Shown here: positions 1 through 9,391 of the stretch, piece by piece
Numbering within the stretch: position 1 is the stretch's first letter
Layout of the letters: each line of letters begins with the position of its first letter
Assembly (NCBI GenBank): GCA_019247925.1
Contig: JAFBAG010000090.1
Coordinates: 1-44,510 of the forward strand
DNA length: 44,510 bases
Reading direction: 5' to 3'
Source: Pseudolabrys sp.
GTDB lineage: Bacteria > Pseudomonadota > Alphaproteobacteria > Rhizobiales > Xanthobacteraceae
Made by a program: the position numbers and the translations under genes
Notes under the pieces: generated by a model
What the model was told of the DNA's origin: nothing
The model's database searches: none
What the model saw: only the letters and a program-made list of their open reading frames with translations

Positions 1-2
1 GA

Positions 3-809
3 CTGCAAGCCTTCGGCGTCACCGAGCCGACTTCCGGCACCGACACGCTCAACTTGCGGACCACAGCAAAAAAGGAAGGCAATTCCACCTACACGATCAA
101 CGGCCAGAAAATCTGGACCTCGCGCGCTGAGCACTCCGACCTGATGCTGCTGCTCGCGCGCACGATACCGAAGGAGCAGGTGCAGAAGCGCACCGATGGC
201 CTCTCCGTGTTCCTGGTCGACATGCGCAACGCTAAGGGCCTTACCATCAAGCCGATCCGCACCATGATGAACCACGCCACCACCGAGGTGTTCTTCGACG
301 ACCTCAAGGTGCCGGCGGAAAACCTCATCGGCGAAGAGGGCAAGGGCTTTCGCTACATTCTCGCCGGGATGAACGCCGAGCGCATTCTGATCGCATCGGA
401 ATGCATCGGCGACGCCAAATGGTTCATCGAGAAAGCGTCAGCCTATGCGAAAGGCCGCGTCCTGTTCGGGCGGCCGATCGGCCAGAACCAGGGCGTGCAA
501 TTCCCGATCGCGCGCGCCTACATGCAGATGCGCGCCGCCGAACTGATGGTGCATGAGGCGGCGCGGCTCTACGAGGCCGGGGAGGATTGCGGCGAAGAGG
601 CCAACATGGCCAAGCAGCTCGCCGCCGAAGCGTCATGGGCCGCTGCCGACATGTGCGTGCAAACCCATGGTGGCTTTGGCTTTGCCGAGGAATACGACAT
701 CGAGCGCAAGTTTCGCGAGACGCGGCTTTACACCGTGGCGCCGATTTCGACCAATCTGGTGTTGTCCTATCTCTCCGAGCACGTGCTCGGCCTGCCGCGT
801 TCTTATTAA
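3..809 (+). CDS. acyl-CoA dehydrogenase, C-terminal part (5' truncated by window edge)
   Basis: Frame is open from base 3 (LQAFGVTEPTSGTDTLNL...); NGQKIWTSRAEHSDLMLLLART and QTHGGFGFAEEYDIERKFRETRLYTVAPIS motifs typical of acyl-CoA dehydrogenases. Confidence 0.93.
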   Translation: MQAFGVTEPTSGTDTLNLRTTAKKEGNSTYTINGQKIWTSRAEHSDLMLLLARTIPKEQVQKRTDGLSVFLVDMRNAKGLTIKPIRTMMNHATTEVFFDDLKVPAENLIGEEGKGFRYILAGMNAERILIASECIGDAKWFIEKASAYAKGRVLFGRPIGQNQGVQFPIARAYMQMRAAELMVHEAARLYEAGEDCGEEANMAKQLAAEASWAAADMCVQTHGGFGFAEEYDIERKFRETRLYTVAPISTNLVLSYLSEHVLGLPRSY

Positions 810-1927
810 TGCTACCGCTGTCGGGCATCCTCGTCGTCTCGATCGAGCAGGCGGTCGCGGCGCCGCATTGCACCTGCCATCTCGCCGATGCCGGCGCACG
901 CGTCATCAAGGTCGAGCGGCCGGAGGGCGACTTCGCGCGCGACTACGATCATGTTGTGCACGGCGAGAGCGCGAATTTCGTTTGGCTCAACCGCGGCAAG
1001 GAATCGGTGGTCTGCGATCTCACCAAGGCCGACGATAAGGCCTTGCTCGAGCGCATGCTCGCGAAGGCCGACGTATTCGTGCAGAACCTGAAGCCTGGCG
1101 CGCTGGCGAAGCTCGGCTTCGCGATGGCGCGGCTGCGCAAGGATTATTCCAAGCTGATCTGCGCTTCGATCTCCGGCTACGGCGAGAGCGGACCGATGGC
1201 GCAGCGGAAAGCCTATGACCTGCTGGTTCAAGCGGAATCGGGCCTTTCTTCGGTCACCGGAAGTGCCGAAGCGCCGGCCCGTGTCGGCGCTTCGGTCGTC
1301 GATATCGCGGCGGGCTTGAACGCCTATCAGGCAATTCTCGAGGCACTGATCGCTCGCGGCAAAAACGGCGAGGGCGCGGAAATTTCCGTGTCGATGTTCG
1401 ACGCCATGGCGGAATGGATGACGGTGCCGCTGCTGTGGGAAGAAGGCGGCACGCCGTTCAAGCGCATAGGCCTGTCGCATGCCGGCATTGCGCCCTATGG
1501 CGTGTTCAAGACCAAAGATGGCGCGGACATCCTTATCTCGATCCAGAACGACCGCGAATGGCGCGTACTGGCTGAAAAAATCCTGGACAATGCAGCGCTC
1601 GGAAAAGATTTGAAATTCGCTACGGGCCCGGCGCGCGTCGCGAACCGCAAGGAGACGGATGCCCATGTCGCGCACGCCTTTGCTGCGGCGGACGTCGCAA
1701 CATTGGAGAAAGATCTCGCGGCCGCCGACATCGCCTTCGCGCGGGTCAACGATACGGCGCTGCTGTCAAAGCATCCCCACCTAAGGAGGATCACGGTCGG
1801 CGCACCGTCAGGTCCGGTGTCGACGCCGGCGCCAGCGCCGATCTTTGCTGGCCAGGAGCGGCATTACGGCCCGATCCCCGCGCTCGGCGAGCACAGTGCG
1901 CAAATAAGAGCCGAGTTCGCCGGCTAG
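809..1927 (+). CDS. CaiB/BaiF (family III) CoA-transferase
   Basis: ATG at 809 overlaps the preceding TAA (TAATG). LADAGARVIKVERPEGDFARDYD, NLKPGALAKLGF and ISGYGESGP motifs. Confidence 0.92.
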   Translation: MLPLSGILVVSIEQAVAAPHCTCHLADAGARVIKVERPEGDFARDYDHVVHGESANFVWLNRGKESVVCDLTKADDKALLERMLAKADVFVQNLKPGALAKLGFAMARLRKDYSKLICASISGYGESGPMAQRKAYDLLVQAESGLSSVTGSAEAPARVGASVVDIAAGLNAYQAILEALIARGKNGEGAEISVSMFDAMAEWMTVPLLWEEGGTPFKRIGLSHAGIAPYGVFKTKDGADILISIQNDREWRVLAEKILDNAALGKDLKFATGPARVANRKETDAHVAHAFAAADVATLEKDLAAADIAFARVNDTALLSKHPHLRRITVGAPSGPVSTPAPAPIFAGQERHYGPIPALGEHSAQIRAEFAG

Positions 1928-3468
1928 TCCATGGCAGCGTGGGCAGGCGCCGCGCCGCCCTGAGGCTGCTGCACTTTTCCGATCATGAAGATCAATGGAA
2001 TGGCGCACAGCGTCAGTACCATCATCAGCTTGAAGTCGTTGGCGTAGGCGATCACCGCCGCTTGCTGCGTCACCAGCATGTCGAGCATGGCGCGGCCGGT
2101 ATCTGTCGCCGTATTCAACACATTCGCCACGTCCGGCATTTTCAACGCGTCGTTGAACGGCGTGAGCCCTTCGCCCAGGCGTGCATGCATGTAAGTCGTC
2201 TTGCTGGTGAGATTGGCGATCACCATCGATATGCCGATCGACGAGCCGATGTTGCGCACCAAAGTCGTCAACGACGCGCCGCTGGTCCGCAGCCGGCCGG
2301 GCAAGGTGGAAAACGCCACCGTCGAGATCGGCACGAACAGCAGGCCGAGACCGACGCCCTGGATCAAGCTGACGATCACGATCGTGCGCTGCGTCGTGTC
2401 GAGGGTGAAACCCGTCATGGCGTAGAGCGTGCCGGCCGACAGCGCCAAACCGACGCCGATCAGATAGCGCACCTCGATGCGCTTCATCAGCGCCGGGGCC
2501 ACCATCATTGTGAACATGGTGCCGAGCCCGCGCGAGCCGAGCAGCATCCCCGCGGTGAGGATCGGATAGCCGAGTACGTGCTGCATGAACGGCGTCACCA
2601 GCGCCATCGTGCCGAACAGCACGACACCTAGAACAACCATGAACAGACAAGCTGCGGTGAAGTTGCGGTCGCGGAAAATCGCGAAGTCGATGAAGGGCTG
2701 CTCGCTCGTGAAGGAATGCGCGAAGAAATAATAGAAGCCGCCGGCGGCAATGATGGTTTCGGCCCAGATCTCGAAAGCCTCGAACCAGCCGACCTGCTCG
2801 CCGCGGTCGAGCAGCATTTGCAGCGCGCCAATGCCGATGGCGAGCGCAAGGAAGCCGAACCAGTCGAACTTCAAATGCTCCTGCTTCTGGGTTTCCTCCA
2901 TGAAGATCATCAAGCCGATCACGGTGAGGATGCCGACCGGCAGGTTCACCAAAAACACCCAGTGCCACGAGTAGTTGTCGGTGAGCCAGCCGCCGAGCGT
3001 CGGGCCCATGATCGGGCCGAGCATCACGCCCATGCCCCAGATCGCCATGGCCGAGCCGCGCTTTTCAGGCGGGTAGGCGTCGAGCATCACGGATTGCGAG
3101 AGCGGCACCAAAGCCGCGCCGGCCATGCCCTGTAATAGGCGGAAAAGCACCATTTGCTCGATGTTTTGCGCCATCGCGCAGAGAACCGAGGCGAAGGTGA
3201 AGCCGGCCGCGCAGATGATGAACAGACGCTTACGGCCAAAGCGGTCGGCGAGCCAGCCGATCGGCGCCGTCATGATTGCGGAGGCGACGATGTACGAGGT
3301 CAACACCCAGTTCACCTGATCGAGCGAGGCCGACAGCGAGCCCTGCATGTAGGGCAAGGCGACGTTGGCAATCGTTGTGTCGAGCGCCTGCATGATGGTC
3401 GCTGTCATGCAGCCGACCGTCACCATGATGCGCCGGAAGTCCGGCGATATGGCGCGCGCGGACGTCAT
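1924..3468 (-). CDS. MFS transporter, DHA2 (EmrB/QacA) family
   Basis: 514 aa; ALDTTIANVALPYMQGSLSAS, WLADRFGRKRLF, LGPTLGGWLTDNYSWHWVFLVNLPVG motifs; downstream of a HlyD-family gene. Confidence 0.95.
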   Translation of the reverse strand: MTSARAISPDFRRIMVTVGCMTATIMQALDTTIANVALPYMQGSLSASLDQVNWVLTSYIVASAIMTAPIGWLADRFGRKRLFIICAAGFTFASVLCAMAQNIEQMVLFRLLQGMAGAALVPLSQSVMLDAYPPEKRGSAMAIWGMGVMLGPIMGPTLGGWLTDNYSWHWVFLVNLPVGILTVIGLMIFMEETQKQEHLKFDWFGFLALAIGIGALQMLLDRGEQVGWFEAFEIWAETIIAAGGFYYFFAHSFTSEQPFIDFAIFRDRNFTAACLFMVVLGVVLFGTMALVTPFMQHVLGYPILTAGMLLGSRGLGTMFTMMVAPALMKRIEVRYLIGVGLALSAGTLYAMTGFTLDTTQRTIVIVSLIQGVGLGLLFVPISTVAFSTLPGRLRTSGASLTTLVRNIGSSIGISMVIANLTSKTTYMHARLGEGLTPFNDALKMPDVANVLNTATDTGRAMLDMLVTQQAAVIAYANDFKLMMVLTLCAIPLIFMIGKVQQPQGGAAPAHAAMD

Positions 3469-4619
3469 TTCGCGGCGAGCGTGTCGCCCGGCCCGCTACG
3501 CACGAAAGGAACGCGGCTATGCTTGGTGTCGACCTCGACGCTCACGCTCATGCCCGACCGCAAAAGCGAAACGTCCTGGCCAGGATCGAACGCGATCCGC
3601 ACCGGCACGCGCTGGACGACTTTCACCCAGTTTCCGGTCGCATTCTGCGCCGGCAGGATCGAGAATTGCGCGCCGGTCCCCGGCGACACCGCGGTGACCG
3701 TGCCGGTGAAGCTGCGGTTCGGGAAGCTGTCGACCTCGATCGCGGCCTTCTGGCCGACGCGCAGATAGGTGATGTCCGTTTCCTTCGGGTTCGCTTCCAC
3801 CCACGGCGCGCCGTCGTCGATGATGGAGAATATCGGCGCACCCGCGCTCACGAAGCGGCCGAGCTGGATATTATCGACCTGCGTCGCGGTACCGGAAATA
3901 GGCGCGCGCAGAACGGTATGATCGAGGTCACGCTGCGCCTGATCCGCCGCCGCCTTGGCCTGCTCATAGGCAGGGAATTTCTCGAGCGGCAATTCAGGAT
4001 CGCCGAGCAATTGGTTGAGCGTGTTGGCGCGCTGCTGGGTGGTGTACTGCTCCTGCAATTGCGCGGTAACGACAGCGGCCGCGGCCGTATCGACATCGGC
4101 CTGCGATGTGGCCTGCGTGGTGAGAAGCCGCGACTTGCGATCGAGGTCGGATTGCTTGAGTTGCGCGTTGCGGTGCGCGAGTTCTGAGAGACGCGTCAGC
4201 GACGCCAGATTGGTCTTGAGGTTGTTGAAATCGGTACGTGCCGCTTCCAGCTTGGCTTTCGCCTGCGCCAAAGCAAGGCGGAAGGGCTGCGGATCGAGCA
4301 TGAACAATTCATCGCCGGCAGTGACGCGCTGGCCCTCGCGCACGGTGACGCGCTCGACCTTGCCGGAAATATCCGGAGTGACAAGGACTTTCTGCGCGCC
4401 GATATAGGCGTTGTCGGTCGAGACATAGCGGCCACCCGACAGATACACGCCCAGTCCGATGACGACCGCCATGGCCGGCGCGATCCCCAGCAGGAGGAAA
4501 CGCAGCCGCTTGCGCCCGATGCGCGCAACAAGACCGCTTTTTTTGCTCGTGCTCTCGTCCTCGGCGCTTTTCTTGCCGGCAGGCGGGGGAACGATTTTCA
4601 ATGCTTTCTCACTCATCAC
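3465..4619 (-). CDS. HlyD/EmrA family membrane fusion protein
   Basis: N-terminal TM, STDNAYIGAQKVLVTPDISGKVERVTVREGQRVTAGDELFMLDP biotinyl-lipoyl-like domain; 4-bp overlap with the MFS gene. Confidence 0.95.
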   Translation of the reverse strand: MMSEKALKIVPPPAGKKSAEDESTSKKSGLVARIGRKRLRFLLLGIAPAMAVVIGLGVYLSGGRYVSTDNAYIGAQKVLVTPDISGKVERVTVREGQRVTAGDELFMLDPQPFRLALAQAKAKLEAARTDFNNLKTNLASLTRLSELAHRNAQLKQSDLDRKSRLLTTQATSQADVDTAAAAVVTAQLQEQYTTQQRANTLNQLLGDPELPLEKFPAYEQAKAAADQAQRDLDHTVLRAPISGTATQVDNIQLGRFVSAGAPIFSIIDDGAPWVEANPKETDITYLRVGQKAAIEVDSFPNRSFTGTVTAVSPGTGAQFSILPAQNATGNWVKVVQRVPVRIAFDPGQDVSLLRSGMSVSVEVDTKHSRVPFVRSGPGDTLAAK

Positions 4620-4634
4620 TATTTTCCAGTTCGA

Positions 4635-5108
4635 TTATCCGTTGGCGGCTTTGGGCGCCGCGTCTGCGCGGCCGGTCGCGGCGCGCAAGTTCTCGCGCAT
4701 CGCTTCGAGGTCGGCGAGCATGCGTTCCACGGTCTTGGTGTCGAAACCGTCGAGCACCGTTTCCATCATGTCGGCGCCCAGCACATTGAGTTCCTTGAGC
4801 AGCGGTTCGGCCGCCGGCGTGATGTAAAGCCGGTTGGCCCGGCGATCGTTCGGATCCGGCCGGCGCTCGATGAGGCCGTTCTCCGCCAGGCGGTCGACCA
4901 GCCGCGTAAGGGTGATCGGCTGGAGGTCCAGAAGTTCCGCCAGCTCGGATTGCCGCAAGCCGGGAAAACGGTCGGCGCGCATTAAGACGACCCATTGGGC
5001 GCGGGAAATGCCGTGAATACGCGCCCGCTGATCGGCGTAGGTGCGGAGCAGTCGCGCTACATCCATGAGAGTAAAGGCGAATTCGCGCTTGAGCGGTTGT
5101 TTGGCCAT
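4635..5108 (-). CDS. MarR family transcriptional regulator
   Basis: LRQSELAELLDLQPITLTRLVDRLAENGLIERRPDPNDRRANRLYITPAA winged-helix signature; first gene of the efflux operon. Confidence 0.95.
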   Translation of the reverse strand: MAKQPLKREFAFTLMDVARLLRTYADQRARIHGISRAQWVVLMRADRFPGLRQSELAELLDLQPITLTRLVDRLAENGLIERRPDPNDRRANRLYITPAAEPLLKELNVLGADMMETVLDGFDTKTVERMLADLEAMRENLRAATGRADAAPKAANG

Positions 5109-5129
5109 GCCGGAAATATATAGGCCAGC

Positions 5130-5153
5130 ATATTATAAGCAAGCTTATCATAT
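5130..5153. promoter_or_regulatory. 24-bp near-perfect palindrome, probable MarR operator
   Basis: ATAT-t-ATAAGC-aa-GCTTAT-c-ATAT, 21 bp upstream of the marR start; AT-rich within GC-rich DNA. Confidence 0.7.
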
Positions 5154-5249
5154 CTGCGGCGCGCGCGTCCCAGCCCTGCGCCGGCCGCCGCCGTGACGGG
5201 CCGCAGCCGGTCGGGCAGAGTTTCGATCGCGTTTCAGGGGTTTTCGAAA

Positions 5250-6131
5250 ATGGACATCGGATTTATCGGCCTCGGCATGATGGGGCAGCCGATGGCGGGG
5301 CGGTTGATCGACGCCGGGCATTCACTCGTCGTCTATGACAGCCGGCCAGACGCCATCGCGGCTTTGGTGAAGCGCGGCGCGCAGGCCGCGAAATCCGTCG
5401 CCGAGATCGCCGACCGGGTCGAAACGGTGCTGGTCAGCCTGCCGTCACCCGAAGTGGTGCTCGCGGTCGCGACCGACGCCTCCGGCGGCAAGACGATCAA
5501 GCGCTTCGTCGATCTGTCCACGACCGGCGCGACGATGGCGAAGAGCGTCGCCGAAGCACTGGAGTCGAAAAAGATCGCGCATATCGACTCACCGGTGTCG
5601 GGTGGCGTTGGCGGCGCGCAGAAAGGCACGCTTGCTGTAATGGTGTCGGGACCCGCCGAGCACGTCGCCGCCGTGAAGGACGCGCTCGCCGTATTCGGCA
5701 AGATCTTCGTCATCGGCGACAAGCCGGGGATGGCGCAGACCATGAAGCTCGCCAACAACATGTGTTCGGCGGCGGCTATGGCTGCGACCTCAGAAGCGGT
5801 GGTGATGGGCGTGAAGTCTGGCCTCGATCCGCACATCATGATCGACGTCATCAATGCCGGATCAGGTCAGAGCAATGCTTCGATGGCGAAGTTTCCGCGC
5901 TCGATCCTGCCGCGCAGTTTTGACTTCGGCTTCACCACGGGGCTGATGGCCAAGGACGTGCGGCTGTTTCTCGCCGAGGCGAAAGCCCTCGGCGTTCAGA
6001 CCGAAGTCACCGGCGCCGCCGGTCGCGTGTGGGAAACGGCGATCAGCGAGATGGGCGCCGCTTCGGATTTCACCAATGTGATCCAGCCGATTGAGAAAAA
6101 AGCCGGCGTCATTGTCGGAGGCAAAAAGTGA
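5250..6131 (+). CDS. NAD(P)-dependent beta-hydroxyacid dehydrogenase (3-hydroxyisobutyrate dehydrogenase-like)
   Basis: MDIGFIGLGMMGQPMAGRLIDAGHSLVVYD Rossmann start; DSPVSGGVGGAQKGTLAVMVSG; KLANNMCSAAAMAATSEAVVMGVKSGLD. Confidence 0.93.
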   Translation: MDIGFIGLGMMGQPMAGRLIDAGHSLVVYDSRPDAIAALVKRGAQAAKSVAEIADRVETVLVSLPSPEVVLAVATDASGGKTIKRFVDLSTTGATMAKSVAEALESKKIAHIDSPVSGGVGGAQKGTLAVMVSGPAEHVAAVKDALAVFGKIFVIGDKPGMAQTMKLANNMCSAAAMAATSEAVVMGVKSGLDPHIMIDVINAGSGQSNASMAKFPRSILPRSFDFGFTTGLMAKDVRLFLAEAKALGVQTEVTGAAGRVWETAISEMGAASDFTNVIQPIEKKAGVIVGGKK

Positions 6132-6922
6132 CCGACACCCACGAGATCTACGCGATCAATTACGGCAAGCATGAGCGCAAGGCGTCGGAGAATTACATCG
6201 GCGGAGATCCGCACGACGGGCCCGAACCGATCGTCTATTATGTCTGGGTCATCAAAGGCGCGCATGGCACCTTCCTGGTCGACACAGGGTTCGACCCGCC
6301 GGTGGCGCAGCGGCGCAACCGCCACATCGGCCATCCGATCAACGAAGGCCTCAAGGCGATCAATATCGCCCCCGAGAGCATCAAGGACATCATCGTCACG
6401 CATTTGCATTGGGACCATAGCGGCAATGCCGACATGTTCCCGAACGCGCGCTATCACTTGCAGGACTGCGAGATGGAATACGCCACCGGCCGCTGCATGT
6501 GCCACCAGCAGCAACGCGCGGTGTTCGAATGCGATTACGTCGTCGACATGGTGCGCAAGGTCTATGCGGGCCGCGTCACTTATCACAACGGCGCCGTCGA
6601 GCTTGCACCCGGTATCAGCATCCATCACATCGGCGGCCATTCGAAAGGCCTGCAATGCGTCCGCGTGAACACGAAGAACGGCGTTGTCGTGCTTGCCTCG
6701 GATTGCGCGCATCTCTATCGCCACATCGACGAGGGCCGGGTCTTTCCGATCACCTACAATGTCGGCGACGTGCTCGAGGGCTATCAGACCCTGAAGAAGC
6801 TCGCCTCGTCGCGCGCCCACGTCGTGCCCGGCCACGATCCCAAGGTGCTCGACCTCTATCCCGCCGCCTCAGACGCGTTGCGGGGCTGGGTGGCGCGTTT
6901 GGATGCGGCGCCCAAGGGTTAG
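6128..6922 (+). CDS. metallo-beta-lactamase fold hydrolase, N-acyl homoserine lactonase-like family
   Basis: HLHWDHSGN (HxHxDH), later [10 protein letters not shown] and VVPGHDP metal ligands; GTG start overlaps the upstream TGA. Confidence 0.88.
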   Translation: MTDTHEIYAINYGKHERKASENYIGGDPHDGPEPIVYYVWVIKGAHGTFLVDTGFDPPVAQRRNRHIGHPINEGLKAINIAPESIKDIIVTHLHWDHSGNADMFPNARYHLQDCEMEYATGRCMCHQQQRAVFECDYVVDMVRKVYAGRVTYHNGAVELAPGISIHHIGGHSKGLQCVRVNTKNGVVVLASDCAHLYRHIDEGRVFPITYNVGDVLEGYQTLKKLASSRAHVVPGHDPKVLDLYPAASDALRGWVARLDAAPKG

Positions 6923-7464
6923 ATCAGGCCGAGATCGCCGAACGCCTCTGCATGGCGCTCTGCGGTCTCGCTCGAAAAGCAGCAGAAAATCGCGCGTGTG
7001 ACGCCGCGAATTTGTCCCGCCATTTCGCTCGCTACCGTGCCGACCGCAATACGCGCCGCCCTGTCCGCGGGGAAGCGATACACGCCGGTGGAGATGGCGG
7101 GAAATGCGATCGAGGTAAGCGCGTTGGCTTTGGCGAGGTCGAGCGCCGTGCGGTAACAGCCCGCGAGTAGTTCGTCCTCGTTCGAGCCGCCGCCGTGCCA
7201 CACCGGCCCAACCGCGTGGATGACATGGCGCGCCTTCAGCCGGTAGCCGCGCGTGATTTTTGCCGAACCGGTCGCACAACCGCCGAGCGTCTCGCATTCT
7301 TTCAGCAGATCAGGTCCGGCCGCGCGATGGATCGCGCCGTCGACACCGCCGCCACCCAGTAGCGAGGTATTGGCCGCATTGACGATCGCATCGACATCGA
7401 GCGTCGTGATGTCGGCGACGATCACTTCAAGAGTCGCGCCCGCGACTTCGGCGGTGAGGTTCAT
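6919..7464 (-). CDS. macro-domain protein, O-acetyl-ADP-ribose deacetylase-like
   Basis: [41 protein letters not shown] and [12 protein letters not shown] signatures. Confidence 0.93.
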   Translation of the reverse strand: MNLTAEVAGATLEVIVADITTLDVDAIVNAANTSLLGGGGVDGAIHRAAGPDLLKECETLGGCATGSAKITRGYRLKARHVIHAVGPVWHGGGSNEDELLAGCYRTALDLAKANALTSIAFPAISTGVYRFPADRAARIAVGTVASEMAGQIRGVTRAIFCCFSSETAERHAEAFGDLGLI

Positions 7465-8549
7465 TTTATCACCCGCGCCGCGATTTCGGCATCAAGATCG
7501 ACGGTGCTTTCGCGGCCGATCTGCTCGTAGTGCAAGTCGAGGAAGCGCCGCGCGGCACGCTGGCCAAGCTTGCGTAACAGGGAGAACGACTCGTAGTCGG
7601 TGCGCAGCTTGCTTGCGGAGGAGAAGCGCTCGCCAAGGCCTTCGAGCACGATGCGATGCACGTTGATGCGGCGGTACTCTCCCGGCGCGGTGCCGCGCGG
7701 CAGGCGGCGCTCATCGATCATGCGGTTGATGAACGCAATGGCCCGCAGCTCGACCAGCAATGACGCATTGAAACTGATTTCCTGAACGCGGCTGACGATT
7801 TCGCGGTTCGAGGTCGGCACCTTCTTGCGCTCGAGCGGATTGATCTGGACGATCAGCACATCCTCCGTCGCGGTGGCGCGGAAGAAAGGGAAAATCACCG
7901 GATTGCCGAGATAACCGCCGTCCCAATAGGGTACGCCGTCGATTTCCACCGCGCGGAACACGGCGGGCAGGCACGCCGACGCCATCACCGCCTCCGCCGT
8001 CAAGCTCCCGCGGGTGAACACGTGGAGCTGTCCGGTCTGCACATTGGTGGCGGCGATGAAGATTTCGCGGCTGGCCGCTCGCAATTTCTCGAAATCGACG
8101 AAGCGTTCGATCAGATCCTTGAGCGGGTTGATGTTGAGTGGATTGAGGTCGTATGGCGAGAGAAAGCGCGACCAGGAGGAGAACCAGGTTTCGCCCGGCG
8201 TGCCCTCGGCGGGCATCAGCGAAAACAGCCGGTCGGTGACAGCGCGCTGCACCGCGGGGAGGTCGCCGCCGAGCGAGGCCGCGCGCCAGAATTCGGCGAG
8301 CCGCGAGCGGCCCTCGTCCGCGCCTCCGCGCTCGAGCCCATCGGCCAGCATGACGGCATTGATCGCGCCTGCGGAGGTGCCGGACAGACCGTCGATGGCG
8401 ATGCGGCCGTCCTCAAGCAGATGATCCAGCACGCCCCAGGTGAAGGCGCCATGCGCACCTCCGCCTTGCAAGGCGAGGTTGATCCGCTTGCCGGCCTCTC
8501 CGGATTTCGATTTGGCGCCGCCCCCGAACGCGCGCGTAAGGAGGGACAT
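7461..8549 (-). CDS. patatin-like phospholipase family protein
   Basis: [25 protein letters not shown] oxyanion loop, [12 protein letters not shown] (GxSxG), [10 protein letters not shown] (DGG). Start taken as [11 protein letters not shown] at 8549, overlapping the bdhA stop. Confidence 0.93.
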   Translation of the reverse strand: MSLLTRAFGGGAKSKSGEAGKRINLALQGGGAHGAFTWGVLDHLLEDGRIAIDGLSGTSAGAINAVMLADGLERGGADEGRSRLAEFWRAASLGGDLPAVQRAVTDRLFSLMPAEGTPGETWFSSWSRFLSPYDLNPLNINPLKDLIERFVDFEKLRAASREIFIAATNVQTGQLHVFTRGSLTAEAVMASACLPAVFRAVEIDGVPYWDGGYLGNPVIFPFFRATATEDVLIVQINPLERKKVPTSNREIVSRVQEISFNASLLVELRAIAFINRMIDERRLPRGTAPGEYRRINVHRIVLEGLGERFSSASKLRTDYESFSLLRKLGQRAARRFLDLHYEQIGRESTVDLDAEIAARVIK

Positions 8550-9331
8550 CACTGAGCCGTCCAGCCCCCGTCGATCGAGTAGGCCGAGCCGGTGATGCTG
8601 CGCGCGTCGTCGCCGCACAGAAACACGGTGAGCGCGCCGATGCCTTCCGGCGTCGTGAACTGATGCATCGGCTGCTTTTCCGACAGCAGGATACGGTTTG
8701 CTTCCTCGACGGTCTGGTTATTGGCCTTGGCGCGTGCATCGATTTGCTGCTGCACCAGCGGGGTCAGCACCCAGCCGGGGCAGATCGCGTTGCAGGTGAC
8801 GCCGTCATTGGCGGTCTCGATCGCGACGGTTTTGGTGAGCCCGACCAGTCCGTGTTTTGCTGCGACATAGGCGACTTTCTGAGCGCTCGCGACCAGTCCG
8901 TGAGCCGAGGCGATATTGACGATGCGGCCCCATTTGCGCGCCTTCATGCCCGGCAATGCTGCGCGAATGGTGTGAAATGACGACGACAGGTTGATGGCGA
9001 TCACCGCGTCCCACTTCTCGACCGGAAACTCCTCGATATTGGCGACGTGCTGAATGCCGGCATTGTTGACGAGAATGTCGAGCGCGCCGAATTCCGTCTG
9101 CGCGGCTTTCACCAGCGCCGCGATTTCGGTGGGCTTGGTCATGTCGGCGCCGTTGAAGCGCGCCTTGACGCCATGCTCCTTCTCGATGCCTGCGCGCAGC
9201 GCTTCAATTGCGCCGGCGTCGCCGAATCCGTTGAGCATCACATTGACGCCGGCCTTGGCGAGCGCGCGGGCGATCGCGAGTCCAATGCCGGAGGTCGAGC
9301 CGGTGATGAGTGCGCTTTTGCCGTTCAGCAT
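8549..9331 (-). CDS. bdhA: 3-hydroxybutyrate dehydrogenase (SDR)
   Basis: SALITGSTSGIGLAIARALAKAG, LVNNAGIQHVANIEEFPVEKWDAVIAINLSSSFHTIRAALPGMKARKWGRIVNIASAHGLVASAQKVAYVAAKHGLVGLTKTVA; very close to known BdhA. Confidence 0.93.
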   Translation of the reverse strand: MLNGKSALITGSTSGIGLAIARALAKAGVNVMLNGFGDAGAIEALRAGIEKEHGVKARFNGADMTKPTEIAALVKAAQTEFGALDILVNNAGIQHVANIEEFPVEKWDAVIAINLSSSFHTIRAALPGMKARKWGRIVNIASAHGLVASAQKVAYVAAKHGLVGLTKTVAIETANDGVTCNAICPGWVLTPLVQQQIDARAKANNQTVEEANRILLSEKQPMHQFTTPEGIGALTVFLCGDDARSITGSAYSIDGGWTAQ

Positions 9332-9373
9332 CGAAGGGCCTCCTTGAGCGCGCGGAACCTGCGCTTATTTTTG

Positions 9374-9384
9374 TTGCAGCGCAA
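9374..9384. promoter_or_regulatory. short inverted repeat TTGC-AGC-GCAA in the bdhA/zur-like divergent gap
   Basis: Read directly; resembles the TGC-rich half-sites reported for PhaR-type regulators. Speculative. Confidence 0.25.
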
Positions 9385-9391
9385 TATGTAA

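Noticed and set aside
587-808. N-terminal extension of the CoA-transferase ORF to 587
   Set aside because: Extension overlaps the acyl-CoA dehydrogenase and reads as out-of-frame Arg/His-rich sequence; ATG at 809 (TAATG coupling) is the natural start.
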